Under the pieces are notes generated by a model. It ran no database searches, was not told where the DNA came from, and saw only the letters and a list, made by a program, of their open reading frames with translations. Below are positions 43,137-52,672 of a stretch of DNA of 64,000 nucleotides, piece after piece. How positions within the stretch are numbered: the stretch's first letter is position 1; each line of letters opens with the position of its first letter. The stretch is from Sulfuriroseicoccus oceanibius (lineage in GTDB: Bacteria; Verrucomicrobiota; Verrucomicrobiia; Verrucomicrobiales; SLCJ01): assembly GCF_010681825.2 (NCBI RefSeq), contig NZ_CP066776.1, forward strand, positions 2,170,001 to 2,234,000. The letters run 5' to 3'. Made by a program: the position numbers and the translations under genes.

Positions 43137-45926
43137 TTACACCTCGTGAGGGATGTCGAGCTTCTCCTCCAGGCGGTTCTGGACGTCGCGCAGTTTGGTT
43201 TCGTTGGTGATTTTGTCGCCGTTAGGTTCAGTGATGTAGAACGTATCGATCGCGGCACCGCGGGTGGTGTTGATGCGGGCGTGGGCGACTTCGCATTTCA
43301 TCTCACCAAAGACGGTGAAGATATCCGTGAGCAGAGCCAGTCGGTCGAGCGCTTGGATTTCCACGAAAGTCGTGTTGGGGTCCACCTTGTTCGAGATCAG
43401 GACGCGTTGAGGGAATTGCGGTAGGTCCTGCTTTCGTTTGAGTTGCCGTTGCTCGCCGAGCGCAATGAACTTCGCCATGTCGATCTGATCGGCAGAGAAG
43501 ACCTGGTTCATCAACTTCTCGAACTCCTTGAGTGTTCTCTCATTGGTCACCGGGCCGAGGTTGGTGGTGCACACCCGGAAGAGATCGAGCGCCAGTCCGT
43601 CTTTGCGGGTGTAGATGTCCGCGGCTAGAATGTTGAGGTTGAGCGCGGAGAGGCAGGCTGCGATTCGGGCCAGAAGGTTTTCCCGGTTCCAGCTGCAGAC
43701 GATGACTTTTGATGACCCCTGATCCTCGCGGTGCTGCCAGGTGAAGGCTGGATTGAGGGCGGATCCATCCGATCTGTGGAGCTTTTCGAAAAACTTGCGG
43801 AAGACCCGGATGTGCTCGGCGATGGTGCTGACCTTGCGCGACTGGAGGTAACGCGTCGGCATGTTTTCGATGTGGGCGTCCACCTCTTCGGCGTAGCCCG
43901 GTGAGAGCTTGCGCAACACCTGCTCGCGGAGCTTGGGGTCGATAATGGCGAGACGCTCTTCGAAGGCCTTGGTGTTTTCGAAGTAATTGATCGTGTATTT
44001 GAAAAGCTGCGCCATCAACGTCGCCTTCCAGCTATTCCACGACTCGCTCGACGTGCCGTTCGAGTCGGCGTAGGTGAGGAGGTAGAGATAGCGCAGGTAT
44101 TCGGACGAGCGGATGACTTTCGCGAAGTCGGCGATCGTGTTCGGGTCTTCGAGGTTCTTGGTGGTGGCGGTTTTCCAGAGTGTCAGGTGGTGGTCGACGA
44201 GGAAAATAAGCAAGCGGCGGCGGCCAGATTTGATCTGGAGGCGGTTGCAGACCTTGGAAGAGAGCAGGGCGGACGCGTCCTCGTGGTGGCGGGCATTCTC
44301 CGCGCGCCCGGTATCGTGCAGCAGCATCGAGAGGTAGAGCACGGCGGGGTCTTCCAAGCGGTTGAAGATTTCAGCGAAGCGTTTTTGTTCCTCATTCTGA
44401 GGCTCTGAGAGGCTGTCGAGCATGTCGATACAGCGCAGCGTGTGCTCGTCCGCGGTGTAGCGGTGGAAGAACTCGTGCTGGACCATGCAGTCGAGCGCGC
44501 CGAATTCCGGGATGTATTTCCCGAGGAACCCGACCCGGTGCATCTGGCGCAGCGTGCGAGAAACGTCGCCGCGCCGTGACAGGATAGCGAGGAATGTTTC
44601 CCGATGCGCTTTGTTGTAGCGGAATGGACGATCAATCAGATCCAGACTGGCCGCGATCAGGTCCTTCAGGTTCGGGCTCAGTCGCAGGTGACGCAGTTGG
44701 GTGTGCTGGAACATGCGGATCAAACGCGCCGGATCCTCACGGAAGATGTCATCGTGCTCCGCGAAGAGGCGCTCACCTTCCGAGAAGAAGCCATCGAACG
44801 ATTCGCGTTCTTCCTTGCGGCGGGCCAGAAATGAAATGATGCCCGTGTGCTTCTTGCGCTCTGACTCGATCTGGAAGCCCTCCATCACCTGGGACGTAAT
44901 TTCGCGGATGCTGCGCGTTTGATGGTAGTAGTCGCGCATGAACGCCTCACAGCGACGCAGGATACTGCGCTGCGGGTAGTTGAAATGAGTGGCGACCACG
45001 CCTTGGAGGAAAAGCGTGAGTACGTCGCGCGACCGACCTTCTTCGTAGTGCAGGTCATTGCGAACACGCAGCAGGAAATCGTGGCCTTCGTTGAGGATGT
45101 CCAGCGATTCGGCGGTGAGCAGTCCTTTGTTCACCAACTCATTGAGGTCGAGTGTCTGGTGTTTGACGTAGTTGATCCAGATGATGTTATGGATGTCGCG
45201 TAACGCACCGACGCCAGACTTGAGGTTGGGCTCCTGCACATAGAGCGTGCCGAACGAGCGCTCGTGGCGGGTATCGAGATCCTCGAAACGGTTAGCCAGA
45301 TAGGCGTCTTCGCGTCCGTTGATGCATTGGTTGCGCACCTTCTCAGTGAACAGATCAAACAACGCGGGGTCACCTGCGATGAGCCGCGACTCGATGAAGC
45401 ACGAAAGTGTTTGGAAGTCCTCAAGTCCGATCTGGACGCAGCCCTTTACCGAGCGGGTGGCGTGGCCGACCTTGAGGCCTATATCCCACAAGAGATAGAG
45501 AACGGATTCGACAGCGTCCTGGGAAGGGGCGTCGAGTTGTTTGATCTTATCGGAGTGGAGGAAGAGGATATCAATATCCGAGAATGGGTTGAGCATGCCA
45601 CGGCCGTAGCCACCGGTTGCAACCAAGGTCAGGTTGGTTTTGCTCTGCGGGTCGATGTCGACCATGGCGTCGTCGAAAACACGGCGGAGGATCAAGTCGA
45701 TCATGCACGAGCGCAGCTTGCAGACCTCCATCCCTGGCGCGCCTTCAAGGTGGATGCGTTTGATGACTTCCTCGCCGGTTTTAAGGACTTGTTTGAGAAG
45801 CGCGACGCGATCGTTATGATTGGCTAGTTGCTCCGGGCTCGCAGCGGCCAGTTGTTGTTCAACCCAGGCGCAAGGATCTTGAATCGCGGTGCTGTCTGTG
45901 TTGTCTGAGGAGTCGGCTGCGGTCAT
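43137..45926 (-). CDS. glnD: [Protein-PII] uridylyltransferase / uridylyl-removing enzyme
   Basis: A 929-residue bifunctional nitrogen sensor. An N-terminal nucleotidyltransferase carries GGYGRGMLNPFSDIDI with its catalytic aspartates. A GlnD-specific helical region and an HD hydrolase domain follow (LLHDTGRAENARHHEDAS), then two C-terminal ACT domains that bind glutamine. It modifies PII proteins according to glutamine level; no glnB or glnK is in the window. Length is close to the family norm (~890). Confidence 0.96.
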   Translation of the reverse strand: MTAADSSDNTDSTAIQDPCAWVEQQLAAASPEQLANHNDRVALLKQVLKTGEEVIKRIHLEGAPGMEVCKLRSCMIDLILRRVFDDAMVDIDPQSKTNLTLVATGGYGRGMLNPFSDIDILFLHSDKIKQLDAPSQDAVESVLYLLWDIGLKVGHATRSVKGCVQIGLEDFQTLSCFIESRLIAGDPALFDLFTEKVRNQCINGREDAYLANRFEDLDTRHERSFGTLYVQEPNLKSGVGALRDIHNIIWINYVKHQTLDLNELVNKGLLTAESLDILNEGHDFLLRVRNDLHYEEGRSRDVLTLFLQGVVATHFNYPQRSILRRCEAFMRDYYHQTRSIREITSQVMEGFQIESERKKHTGIISFLARRKEERESFDGFFSEGERLFAEHDDIFREDPARLIRMFQHTQLRHLRLSPNLKDLIAASLDLIDRPFRYNKAHRETFLAILSRRGDVSRTLRQMHRVGFLGKYIPEFGALDCMVQHEFFHRYTADEHTLRCIDMLDSLSEPQNEEQKRFAEIFNRLEDPAVLYLSMLLHDTGRAENARHHEDASALLSSKVCNRLQIKSGRRRLLIFLVDHHLTLWKTATTKNLEDPNTIADFAKVIRSSEYLRYLYLLTYADSNGTSSESWNSWKATLMAQLFKYTINYFENTKAFEERLAIIDPKLREQVLRKLSPGYAEEVDAHIENMPTRYLQSRKVSTIAEHIRVFRKFFEKLHRSDGSALNPAFTWQHREDQGSSKVIVCSWNRENLLARIAACLSALNLNILAADIYTRKDGLALDLFRVCTTNLGPVTNERTLKEFEKLMNQVFSADQIDMAKFIALGEQRQLKRKQDLPQFPQRVLISNKVDPNTTFVEIQALDRLALLTDIFTVFGEMKCEVAHARINTTRGAAIDTFYITEPNGDKITNETKLRDVQNRLEEKLDIPHEV

Positions 45927-46065
45927 GGTGGAAATTGGTCAGGGTGGCCAAAGAGGTAGCATGGCACATGCCCCCCGACCACCGCAAGGTGGGGAATTGA
46001 TGAGCAGGCGCCGGCAACGGCGAGAATTATCGTGAAAGTCGGGCTTGCAGCCACCCGTCGATTGC

Positions 46066-49000
46066 ATGTCTGATGAGGAACCCACGAATCATTCGTTCAT
46101 GGCTCGCAAACAACCACCATCACCCAGAGAGACTGATCCTGCAGCGTCGCGCGACGAGCAGGGAGCGTCACGTCGCGGTTCGCGCCGGCTGGATGAGAGC
46201 TTGATGCCGGGAGGTTTGCGCTTCGGGCGGCGGTTGTGGAACCGAATGCGCCGTCGAATGAAGGGTGAGCGCGAACCTTTGCTTCAGAGTAACCTGCCGC
46301 TGCTGATCCGTGTGTTCGCGGGCTTCACCCAGATGGACGGGGAAGTGGCGGAAGAAGAGGTCGACTCCATTCTTGGCTTCTTGCGCTACGACTACCCGGA
46401 GACTCTCTACGGCGAGCTGCGCGGGCTCTATGTGCAAGCGCTGAACGAGCGGCAGGATCTGCCAACGATGGCCGAAGAGTTGGCAGGCTTGATGACCGAT
46501 GAAGCGAAGCTGCTGCTCGGCGTGCAGCTTTACACATTGGTCTCAAGAGCCGGCTTCAAGGGCGAGAGCCTCGTTACGTTCTATCTTTTCATGACCAACC
46601 TCGGAATCGCATCCGAGGCGGTGGACATCGTCTACCAGCTCAGCGGCGAGCACCATCGCGATGTCGCGGCTCCGATCGACGGCATGCACACGCCACTCGA
46701 GTCTATCACCATGGGCGGGAGCGACAGCTGTGATGTGTTTCTCGACGGCGTGGCGGAGACGACCCGATTGGCGGCATTTCGTTTGGAACGCTTGATTTTG
46801 CTCAAGAACGTGGGGTCGGATCCTGTGTTTGCTCGAGGCCACCGGCTCAAGGAAGGGGACTTTTGCCGATTGTACGAGGCACAGCAGGTGGTGATGGGGG
46901 AAACCGTGGTGACCACCGCGGACTTGGAGTTTTACTTCAACGCGAGCAAAGACATCAGCGCGAACCGCTTGTTCCTGCATGCCGGGCGTGAGGGACAGCT
47001 GATCGTAGAGAAGAAGCAATCGCGGCAGACAGAGATTGTCGTGACCTTTGGATTACGGGTGCAGGTGACGGCGATTGCGCCGACAGGGATCACGCTTGGC
47101 GGTGAGATTTTGGTGAGAGGTGAGGCGGTTCAGGCGACATTGCGGGACCGGTTGATCCTACCCAATGCGACCCAGGTTCTGATCGACGACCTGCGCAGGC
47201 GGTCGCGCGAGATGGGCGGGCGCTTCGAGCTTGAGGCGGACAAGACCGAGTACCTCGTGTCCAACAATCCGGATCGGTTGGGAGCGGGGGATATTCTGTT
47301 GTCACCCGGGGCGCCTGGGGAGATTTTGCTACGGATCAGCTGTGACTATTCCGCCCGCACAGGGGAGTTGGAGATTCTGGAGTCGCCGCTCCCGATCTCG
47401 GTGGAAGGGGTTCCCGCCAAGCAAACCACAAAGCTCTATGACGGTGACGCGATCACCTTGGGCGAGGGTCAGTTTTTGCGCTGTCAGTTCAGCGATCGCA
47501 TCATCGAGGAAGAGCGTAATATCATCTCCGACTTGGAGATGCGTGAGATAACCCACGGATTCCGTAAAAACGAAACCGCGCTGGATGCGGTGTCGTTTGC
47601 AGCGCGGCGCGGGGAAATGATCTGCGTGATGGGACCGAGCGGCTGTGGAAAGTCGACCTTGCTGCGGATCCTCGCCGGCCACCTCCGACCGCAGGAAGGC
47701 CGGGTGCTCCTCAATGGCATCGATTTGTTTGATGAGGAGGAGACGCTGCGCCACTACATCAGCTTCATGCCGCAGGACGATGCGTTTGATCCGTTGCTAA
47801 CGGTTGAAGAAAACGTGGCGTGTGCAGCGGCATTCAGGGCGCCTCACCATTCCTCCTCCGAGCGCAGACGGAGAGTGGACGCCAAGTTGGCGGAACTCGG
47901 GTTGCGCGAACGCCGCAGTCGATTGGCCGGATCCGCGGAGTCCAAGAGCTTGTCGGGCGGTGAGCGCAAGCGACTCAATATCGGCATGGACGTGATCGGC
48001 ATTTCGGACGTCTATCTTTTCGATGAACCGACGTCTGGGCTTTCGTCCAAAGATTCGGAGTACGTTTTGGACATCATCCGTGGGATGGCGCACAACAAGA
48101 TCATTCTGGTGTCGATTCACCAGCCGAGTGCTCGATTATTCTACCGTTTCCATAAGGCACTGCTGCTCGACCACGGGGGCAAGATGGCGTTCTTCGGCAC
48201 GCCACGACAGATGTTGACCTACTTCCAGCGGGCCGAGGCGGAAGAACGTGCGCGCTTGCCGGTGGGGGTGCGCGGGCAGAGCTTGAGCACGGATCCGTTG
48301 TCGATTGATCCGTCCAACTCAGTACCCAACGCGCAGCAGAACCAGCCCGACTTTATTTTCGACGTACTGGAGACGCCACTGCGGGATCCGGATGGTGAGG
48401 TCATCTACGAAGAGGACAACCGCGGACGGGTGAAGCCCGCGCGGCGATTCCCTCCATCGTTCTGGGGTGACCGCTTCCAGTCGTTCCGGATCCTCAAGGA
48501 TGTGGGCGAGATCCCGGACCCAATCGATGCCTCGTTAGTAAGCAGCAGAGCGGAGCGCGCGCTTCCAGTGAAGCCGAAGCTTCGGGTGCGCGATGAGTTC
48601 GTGCTCTTCGCCACGCACTTAAAGCGTTCGTTTTTGAGCAAGCTTCGCAACCGGGGGAACCTGGTGACGACCTTGCTTGAGGCTCCGGCACTGGCTTTGT
48701 TGGTGGCGACCACGATGCGCTATTCCGAGGAAGGAGACTACACCTTTGGTTCCGCATTCCACCTGCCGACCTATCTTTTCCTGTCGCTGGTTGTGGCGAT
48801 GTTCCTCGGGCTGACCAACAGCGCGGACGAGATCATCCGCGACCGAGGGATCCTGCGACGTGAGCGCAACCATTTCGCACGCCACTTGTATTATGTGAGC
48901 GGCAAGTATTTGAGCCTTGGTGTGTTCTCGGTGGTCCAATGTTTGATCTACCTGTGGATCGGAAATGCGGTCTTGGAGATCCGCGACATGTTGGGGTGGC

Positions 49001-49806
49001 AGTTGATATGGATGCTTTCCGCGAATCTGATCGGCGTGATGATCGGGTTGTTTGTGTCGAGCTTGGTGAAGGACGCCAAGACGGCCCTTAACATTGTTCC
49101 GGTAGTTCTTGTGCCGCAGATTATCCTGGGCGGAGCATTGATCAAATACGAGGAGATGAACCGCAGCTTCAGCAATGCACCGTTCTTCCGCACCGCTGAG
49201 AGCGTGGCCAACGACGAAGACCCGTCGAGCCGACTCGAGGTACCATTGATCTGCGAATTCATGCCATTGCGCTGGGTTTACGAGGGGATGATCGTTTCGA
49301 TGGCCGACCACAACCCATTGAGCGCCGCGATTCACGAGGTCGACGCGAAGGACGCCTATTATAAAGAGACGTATCCAAAGGGGACGCTGACGCGGGATCA
49401 GTTGGACGACTGGCGCCGTTGGAAGAGTTCGCGCCCAATCCTGATGGGATTGGCGGCACAAGAGCCCGACGAAGTGCGGGATCGAATTGAAGATGTGTTG
49501 GTAGACCTGCGCAATGGCACCTTTGATGACTTGGCGTACCTCGATGAGGAGTTCGATGAGAGCTGGACCGAAGCGAGCGATCTGTATTGGAATGAGAAGA
49601 CTCGATTACTCTTCACCAACGCGGAGGTCGAGCGGTTGGATATCTACCGCGAGAAGATGCCGAACGTGTTCTTCGGTTCGAAGAAGCTCTACCTCGGCCA
49701 AAAGTGGGATACACGCTGGGTCAATCTATTGGTGGTCGGTGTCTCGCTGCTTGGTGGGTTCCTCTTCAGTGTGGCTCGTGTGCGCTACATGGTGAACCGC
49801 AATTAG
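46066..49806 (+). CDS. TerB-like / FHA-like / ABCG-type transporter fusion
   Basis: About 1246 residues from the ATG at 46066 (an in-frame TTG at 46045 is weaker). Residues ~60-170 are TerB-like helices (FAGFTQMDGEVAEEE). Next come two beta-rich stretches with FHA-like spacing (ESITMGGSDSCDVFLDG; TKLYDGDAITLGEGQFLRC). An ABC ATPase follows: Walker A GPSGCGKST near 523, signature LSGGERKR near 630, Walker B VYLFDEPTSGL. The C-terminus is an ABC-2 membrane domain of the White/ABCG half-transporter type. Substrate unknown. The N-terminal modules suggest control by binding phosphoproteins or by metal or membrane stress (inference). Confidence 0.8.
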   Translation: MSDEEPTNHSFMARKQPPSPRETDPAASRDEQGASRRGSRRLDESLMPGGLRFGRRLWNRMRRRMKGEREPLLQSNLPLLIRVFAGFTQMDGEVAEEEVDSILGFLRYDYPETLYGELRGLYVQALNERQDLPTMAEELAGLMTDEAKLLLGVQLYTLVSRAGFKGESLVTFYLFMTNLGIASEAVDIVYQLSGEHHRDVAAPIDGMHTPLESITMGGSDSCDVFLDGVAETTRLAAFRLERLILLKNVGSDPVFARGHRLKEGDFCRLYEAQQVVMGETVVTTADLEFYFNASKDISANRLFLHAGREGQLIVEKKQSRQTEIVVTFGLRVQVTAIAPTGITLGGEILVRGEAVQATLRDRLILPNATQVLIDDLRRRSREMGGRFELEADKTEYLVSNNPDRLGAGDILLSPGAPGEILLRISCDYSARTGELEILESPLPISVEGVPAKQTTKLYDGDAITLGEGQFLRCQFSDRIIEEERNIISDLEMREITHGFRKNETALDAVSFAARRGEMICVMGPSGCGKSTLLRILAGHLRPQEGRVLLNGIDLFDEEETLRHYISFMPQDDAFDPLLTVEENVACAAAFRAPHHSSSERRRRVDAKLAELGLRERRSRLAGSAESKSLSGGERKRLNIGMDVIGISDVYLFDEPTSGLSSKDSEYVLDIIRGMAHNKIILVSIHQPSARLFYRFHKALLLDHGGKMAFFGTPRQMLTYFQRAEAEERARLPVGVRGQSLSTDPLSIDPSNSVPNAQQNQPDFIFDVLETPLRDPDGEVIYEEDNRGRVKPARRFPPSFWGDRFQSFRILKDVGEIPDPIDASLVSSRAERALPVKPKLRVRDEFVLFATHLKRSFLSKLRNRGNLVTTLLEAPALALLVATTMRYSEEGDYTFGSAFHLPTYLFLSLVVAMFLGLTNSADEIIRDRGILRRERNHFARHLYYVSGKYLSLGVFSVVQCLIYLWIGNAVLEIRDMLGWQLIWMLSANLIGVMIGLFVSSLVKDAKTALNIVPVVLVPQIILGGALIKYEEMNRSFSNAPFFRTAESVANDEDPSSRLEVPLICEFMPLRWVYEGMIVSMADHNPLSAAIHEVDAKDAYYKETYPKGTLTRDQLDDWRRWKSSRPILMGLAAQEPDEVRDRIEDVLVDLRNGTFDDLAYLDEEFDESWTEASDLYWNEKTRLLFTNAEVERLDIYREKMPNVFFGSKKLYLGQKWDTRWVNLLVVGVSLLGGFLFSVARVRYMVNRN

Positions 49807-49895
49807 ACGAGACAATGCCGGTGCAAATCACCACGTAGAGTCAGTGAGCCACAATCATCGGGATATCGTGGTTGCGTAACCGCTAACCTGAATGA

Positions 49896-50783
49896 ATGGT
49901 GCGGGGTATGGCGAACGAGGGTCAATCGGTTGGACAGAGCAACGCGTCGGAAGGCGACCACGAGTCCCGTGACGCGCTGGCGATCACACGTCGAGCCAAG
50001 TCGAATCTGGCATTTGCCTTGGCGAGAATGCCCAAAGTGCGGCGCCAGGACATGATCACATTCTACGCATTCTGTCGGGTGATCGACGACATTGCCGACG
50101 ACGAAGGAATCGCGACCGATGATCGCCGCCGGCAGCTCAGCCGCTGGATGAATGCGGTTGCGCAGCCCACAGCCGAACTCCCCGAGGAGTCGCTTGAGCA
50201 TGCGGTAGCAGACCTGCGTGACCGCTACGATATTACAACCGAGCAGCTGCAAGGTGTGGTCGAAGGGGTTTCAATGGACCTGGAGCCACTGCGCTTCGAG
50301 ACCGCCGGGGATTTGGAGCATTACTGCTACCATGTGGCGTCACTGGTCGGCTTGGTGAGTATTGAGGTTTTTGGATATACGGATCGTCGCTGCCATGAGT
50401 TCGCCGTTCAGTTAGGCTATGCTCTACAGTGGACCAACATCATCCGCGACGTGGCAACCGACGTGCGCAATGGCGGACGAATCTATCTACCAATGGCAGA
50501 CTTGCGGCAGTTTGGAGTAACCCCAGAGGGATTGGAGAACGAATCGCCGGAAGCTGGTTTTGCTGCATTGATGGAGCATCAATACCAGCGGGCGGTTGGG
50601 TATTATGATGCGGCGATGCGCGCGTTGCCGGAGGCGGACAGGCGATCAATGCGCCCGGCATTGGTGATGGCGCGCATTTATCGTGAATTGCTCGAGAAGA
50701 TCCGCAATGATGGCTTTCGTGTGTTTTCGACCGATTACCGTTTGAGTCGATGGCGCAAGCTGTGGTTGTTGCTGACGACCTAG
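49896..50783 (+). CDS. Squalene/phytoene synthase family protein
   Basis: A 295-residue head-to-head prenyl synthase. Both aspartate-rich motifs are present: FCRVIDDIADD and NIIRDVATDVRNGGRIYLP, where Mg-diphosphate binds. Two in-frame ATGs (49896, 49908) cannot be separated. Whether the product is squalene for hopanoids or phytoene for carotenoids cannot be decided, because no desaturase, cyclase or second hpn gene is adjacent. Confidence 0.88.
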   Translation: MVRGMANEGQSVGQSNASEGDHESRDALAITRRAKSNLAFALARMPKVRRQDMITFYAFCRVIDDIADDEGIATDDRRRQLSRWMNAVAQPTAELPEESLEHAVADLRDRYDITTEQLQGVVEGVSMDLEPLRFETAGDLEHYCYHVASLVGLVSIEVFGYTDRRCHEFAVQLGYALQWTNIIRDVATDVRNGGRIYLPMADLRQFGVTPEGLENESPEAGFAALMEHQYQRAVGYYDAAMRALPEADRRSMRPALVMARIYRELLEKIRNDGFRVFSTDYRLSRWRKLWLLLTT

Positions 50784-50894
50784 GCGGGCGTCTCGGGTGG
50801 GACGATTGGACGGATTCCATCCGCAGCGTCGCTGACGCCTCGCACGAGGTTCGCCAGCGGACCGATCAATAGATTTACCCTCAGAGATGCGGCT

Positions 50895-52604
50895 ATGTCT
50901 GCCGCAGATGAAACCTTCCACCAAGACGTAGCGATGAGCGACGAAAAGAAACCCGAAGACCAGCCAGACAAGACCAAGAAGGACGAGCCACAGATGCCTC
51001 CGGGTATGCCGAGTCCGGAAGAGATCGCCAAGCAGCTTGAGGAGGTGATGAAAAATGGTTTCGGAGGAGGTGGCTTCATGCCATTTGGCGGAGGCCCTCA
51101 GACTCAGACAGTCGAGCCAGAGGAATCCGATGAGGTGGATGCGGTGGATCCGTTCCAAGATGTCTTTGATTTCAATCTGCTGCCGCGCGACATCAAAGCG
51201 CATCTTGACCGGTTTGTGATCCGTCAGGATGACGCCAAGCGGGCATTGGGGATTGCGGTATGCGACCACTACAACCACGCGAAGTTTTTGCGTTCGCTTG
51301 AGGAGGAAGATCCCGAGGCTGCAAAAGAGGTCGAGTTCATGAAGCAGAACGTCATGATCATCGGTCCGACAGGTGTGGGTAAGACTTATCTGGTGAAACA
51401 CATTGCCGACCTGATTGGGGTGCCGTTTGTCAAAGCGGACGCCACCAAGTTCTCCGAGACGGGCTATGTCGGTGGTGACGTCGATGACTTGGTGCGCGAG
51501 CTCGTGCGCAAGGCGGACGGCGACGTCGATCTGGCCGAGTACGGCATTATTTACATCGACGAAATCGACAAGCTGGCGAGCCGCGGAGGCAACACGATGG
51601 GGCGTGATGTGTCGGGCCGCGGGGTGCAGACGACCTTGCTCAAACTGATGGAGGAGACAGAAGTCCCGCTGCGCAACCCAATGGACATGCAAAGCCAGAT
51701 GGCGGCGATGATGGAGATGCAGAGCGGCGGCAAGAAGCGCAAGCAGTCGATCAACACCCGACACATTTTGTTCATCGTCAGCGGTGCTTTCTCCGGGCTT
51801 GATACCGTGATCAACCGCAGGGTGCGTCAGGGGCAGATTGGATTCGGTGCTGAGCGGGTGGTTCAGTCGGATGACGACAACGAAGTTCTCAAGCAGGCAA
51901 CGACCCAGGATTTCATTGAATACGGATTCGAGGCGGAGTTTATCGGTCGATTGCCGGTGCGCGTGGTGTGCAGCCCACTCCCGGCAGACGCACTCTTCAG
52001 CATCATGAAAGAGTCCGAGGGGAGTTTGATCCGTCAATACGAGCGCGAGTTCGAAGCCTACGGAATCAGCGTGCGCTTCACTGACGATGCGTTGCGCTTG
52101 ATTGCCGAGCAAGCTGCGGCGGAGAAGACCGGGGCGCGAGGACTGCTGACGGTGGGTGAGCGATTGCTCCGTGGGTTCAAGTTCTCGCTGCCGGGCAGCG
52201 ACGTCAGCGAGTTGGTGATCGACGAGGAATGTGTGCGCGATCCCGAGAAAGTGTTGGCAGGTTATGTCGAGCGCAGCAAGGCGGTGAGCTTGGGCAAGCT
52301 GAGCGAGGATGCTGCGGTTTTCTGCCGCAGTTTCGAAGAGAAGGCGGGAATCGAGCTCGTGTTCGACGAGTCGGCATTGGCTGCCATTGCCGACCTGGTG
52401 GAAGAGGAGACCAAGACGCCACAGCAGATTCTGCGCACGCGTTTGAAGGACTTCCACTTCGCGCTCAAGCTGATCGAGGGCAACACAGGGCGCTCGTCAT
52501 TCGTGGTGAACCGTCAGGCGATTGACGATCCTGACAAATATCTCAGTGAGCTCGTGGTGAAGTCGTATCGCGATGGATCGTCCGAGGCGGGTGCCGGAGC
52601 TTGA
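50895..52604 (+). CDS. ClpX-like AAA+ unfoldase lacking the N-terminal zinc finger
   Basis: A 569-residue Hsp100 ATPase. The N-terminal ~95 residues are acidic and Gly/Pro-rich, with no four-cysteine zinc domain. The AAA+ core has Walker A GPTGVGKTYL near 157 and Walker B IIYIDEIDK. The ClpP-docking loop IGFGA (315-319) is kept, as is EFIGRLPV. The protein is longer than ClpX (~420), with about 100 extra C-terminal residues resembling a further helical domain. It probably feeds ClpP a distinct set of substrates. Start could also be ATG 50934. It leads a likely operon with the cyclase-like gene and recR. Confidence 0.82.
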   Translation: MSAADETFHQDVAMSDEKKPEDQPDKTKKDEPQMPPGMPSPEEIAKQLEEVMKNGFGGGGFMPFGGGPQTQTVEPEESDEVDAVDPFQDVFDFNLLPRDIKAHLDRFVIRQDDAKRALGIAVCDHYNHAKFLRSLEEEDPEAAKEVEFMKQNVMIIGPTGVGKTYLVKHIADLIGVPFVKADATKFSETGYVGGDVDDLVRELVRKADGDVDLAEYGIIYIDEIDKLASRGGNTMGRDVSGRGVQTTLLKLMEETEVPLRNPMDMQSQMAAMMEMQSGGKKRKQSINTRHILFIVSGAFSGLDTVINRRVRQGQIGFGAERVVQSDDDNEVLKQATTQDFIEYGFEAEFIGRLPVRVVCSPLPADALFSIMKESEGSLIRQYEREFEAYGISVRFTDDALRLIAEQAAAEKTGARGLLTVGERLLRGFKFSLPGSDVSELVIDEECVRDPEKVLAGYVERSKAVSLGKLSEDAAVFCRSFEEKAGIELVFDESALAAIADLVEEETKTPQQILRTRLKDFHFALKLIEGNTGRSSFVVNRQAIDDPDKYLSELVVKSYRDGSSEAGAGA

Positions 52605-52672
52605 CGGCGTGCTGATTATCGGCGTTTATGCCACCTTCCCAAGTTTTCTAATACCCCTCTCCGGAAATTTCT

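Noticed and set aside
43443-45827. Plus-strand ORFs opposite glnD
   Set aside because: They are antisense shadows of a gene with complete catalytic motifs and show no independent family signal.
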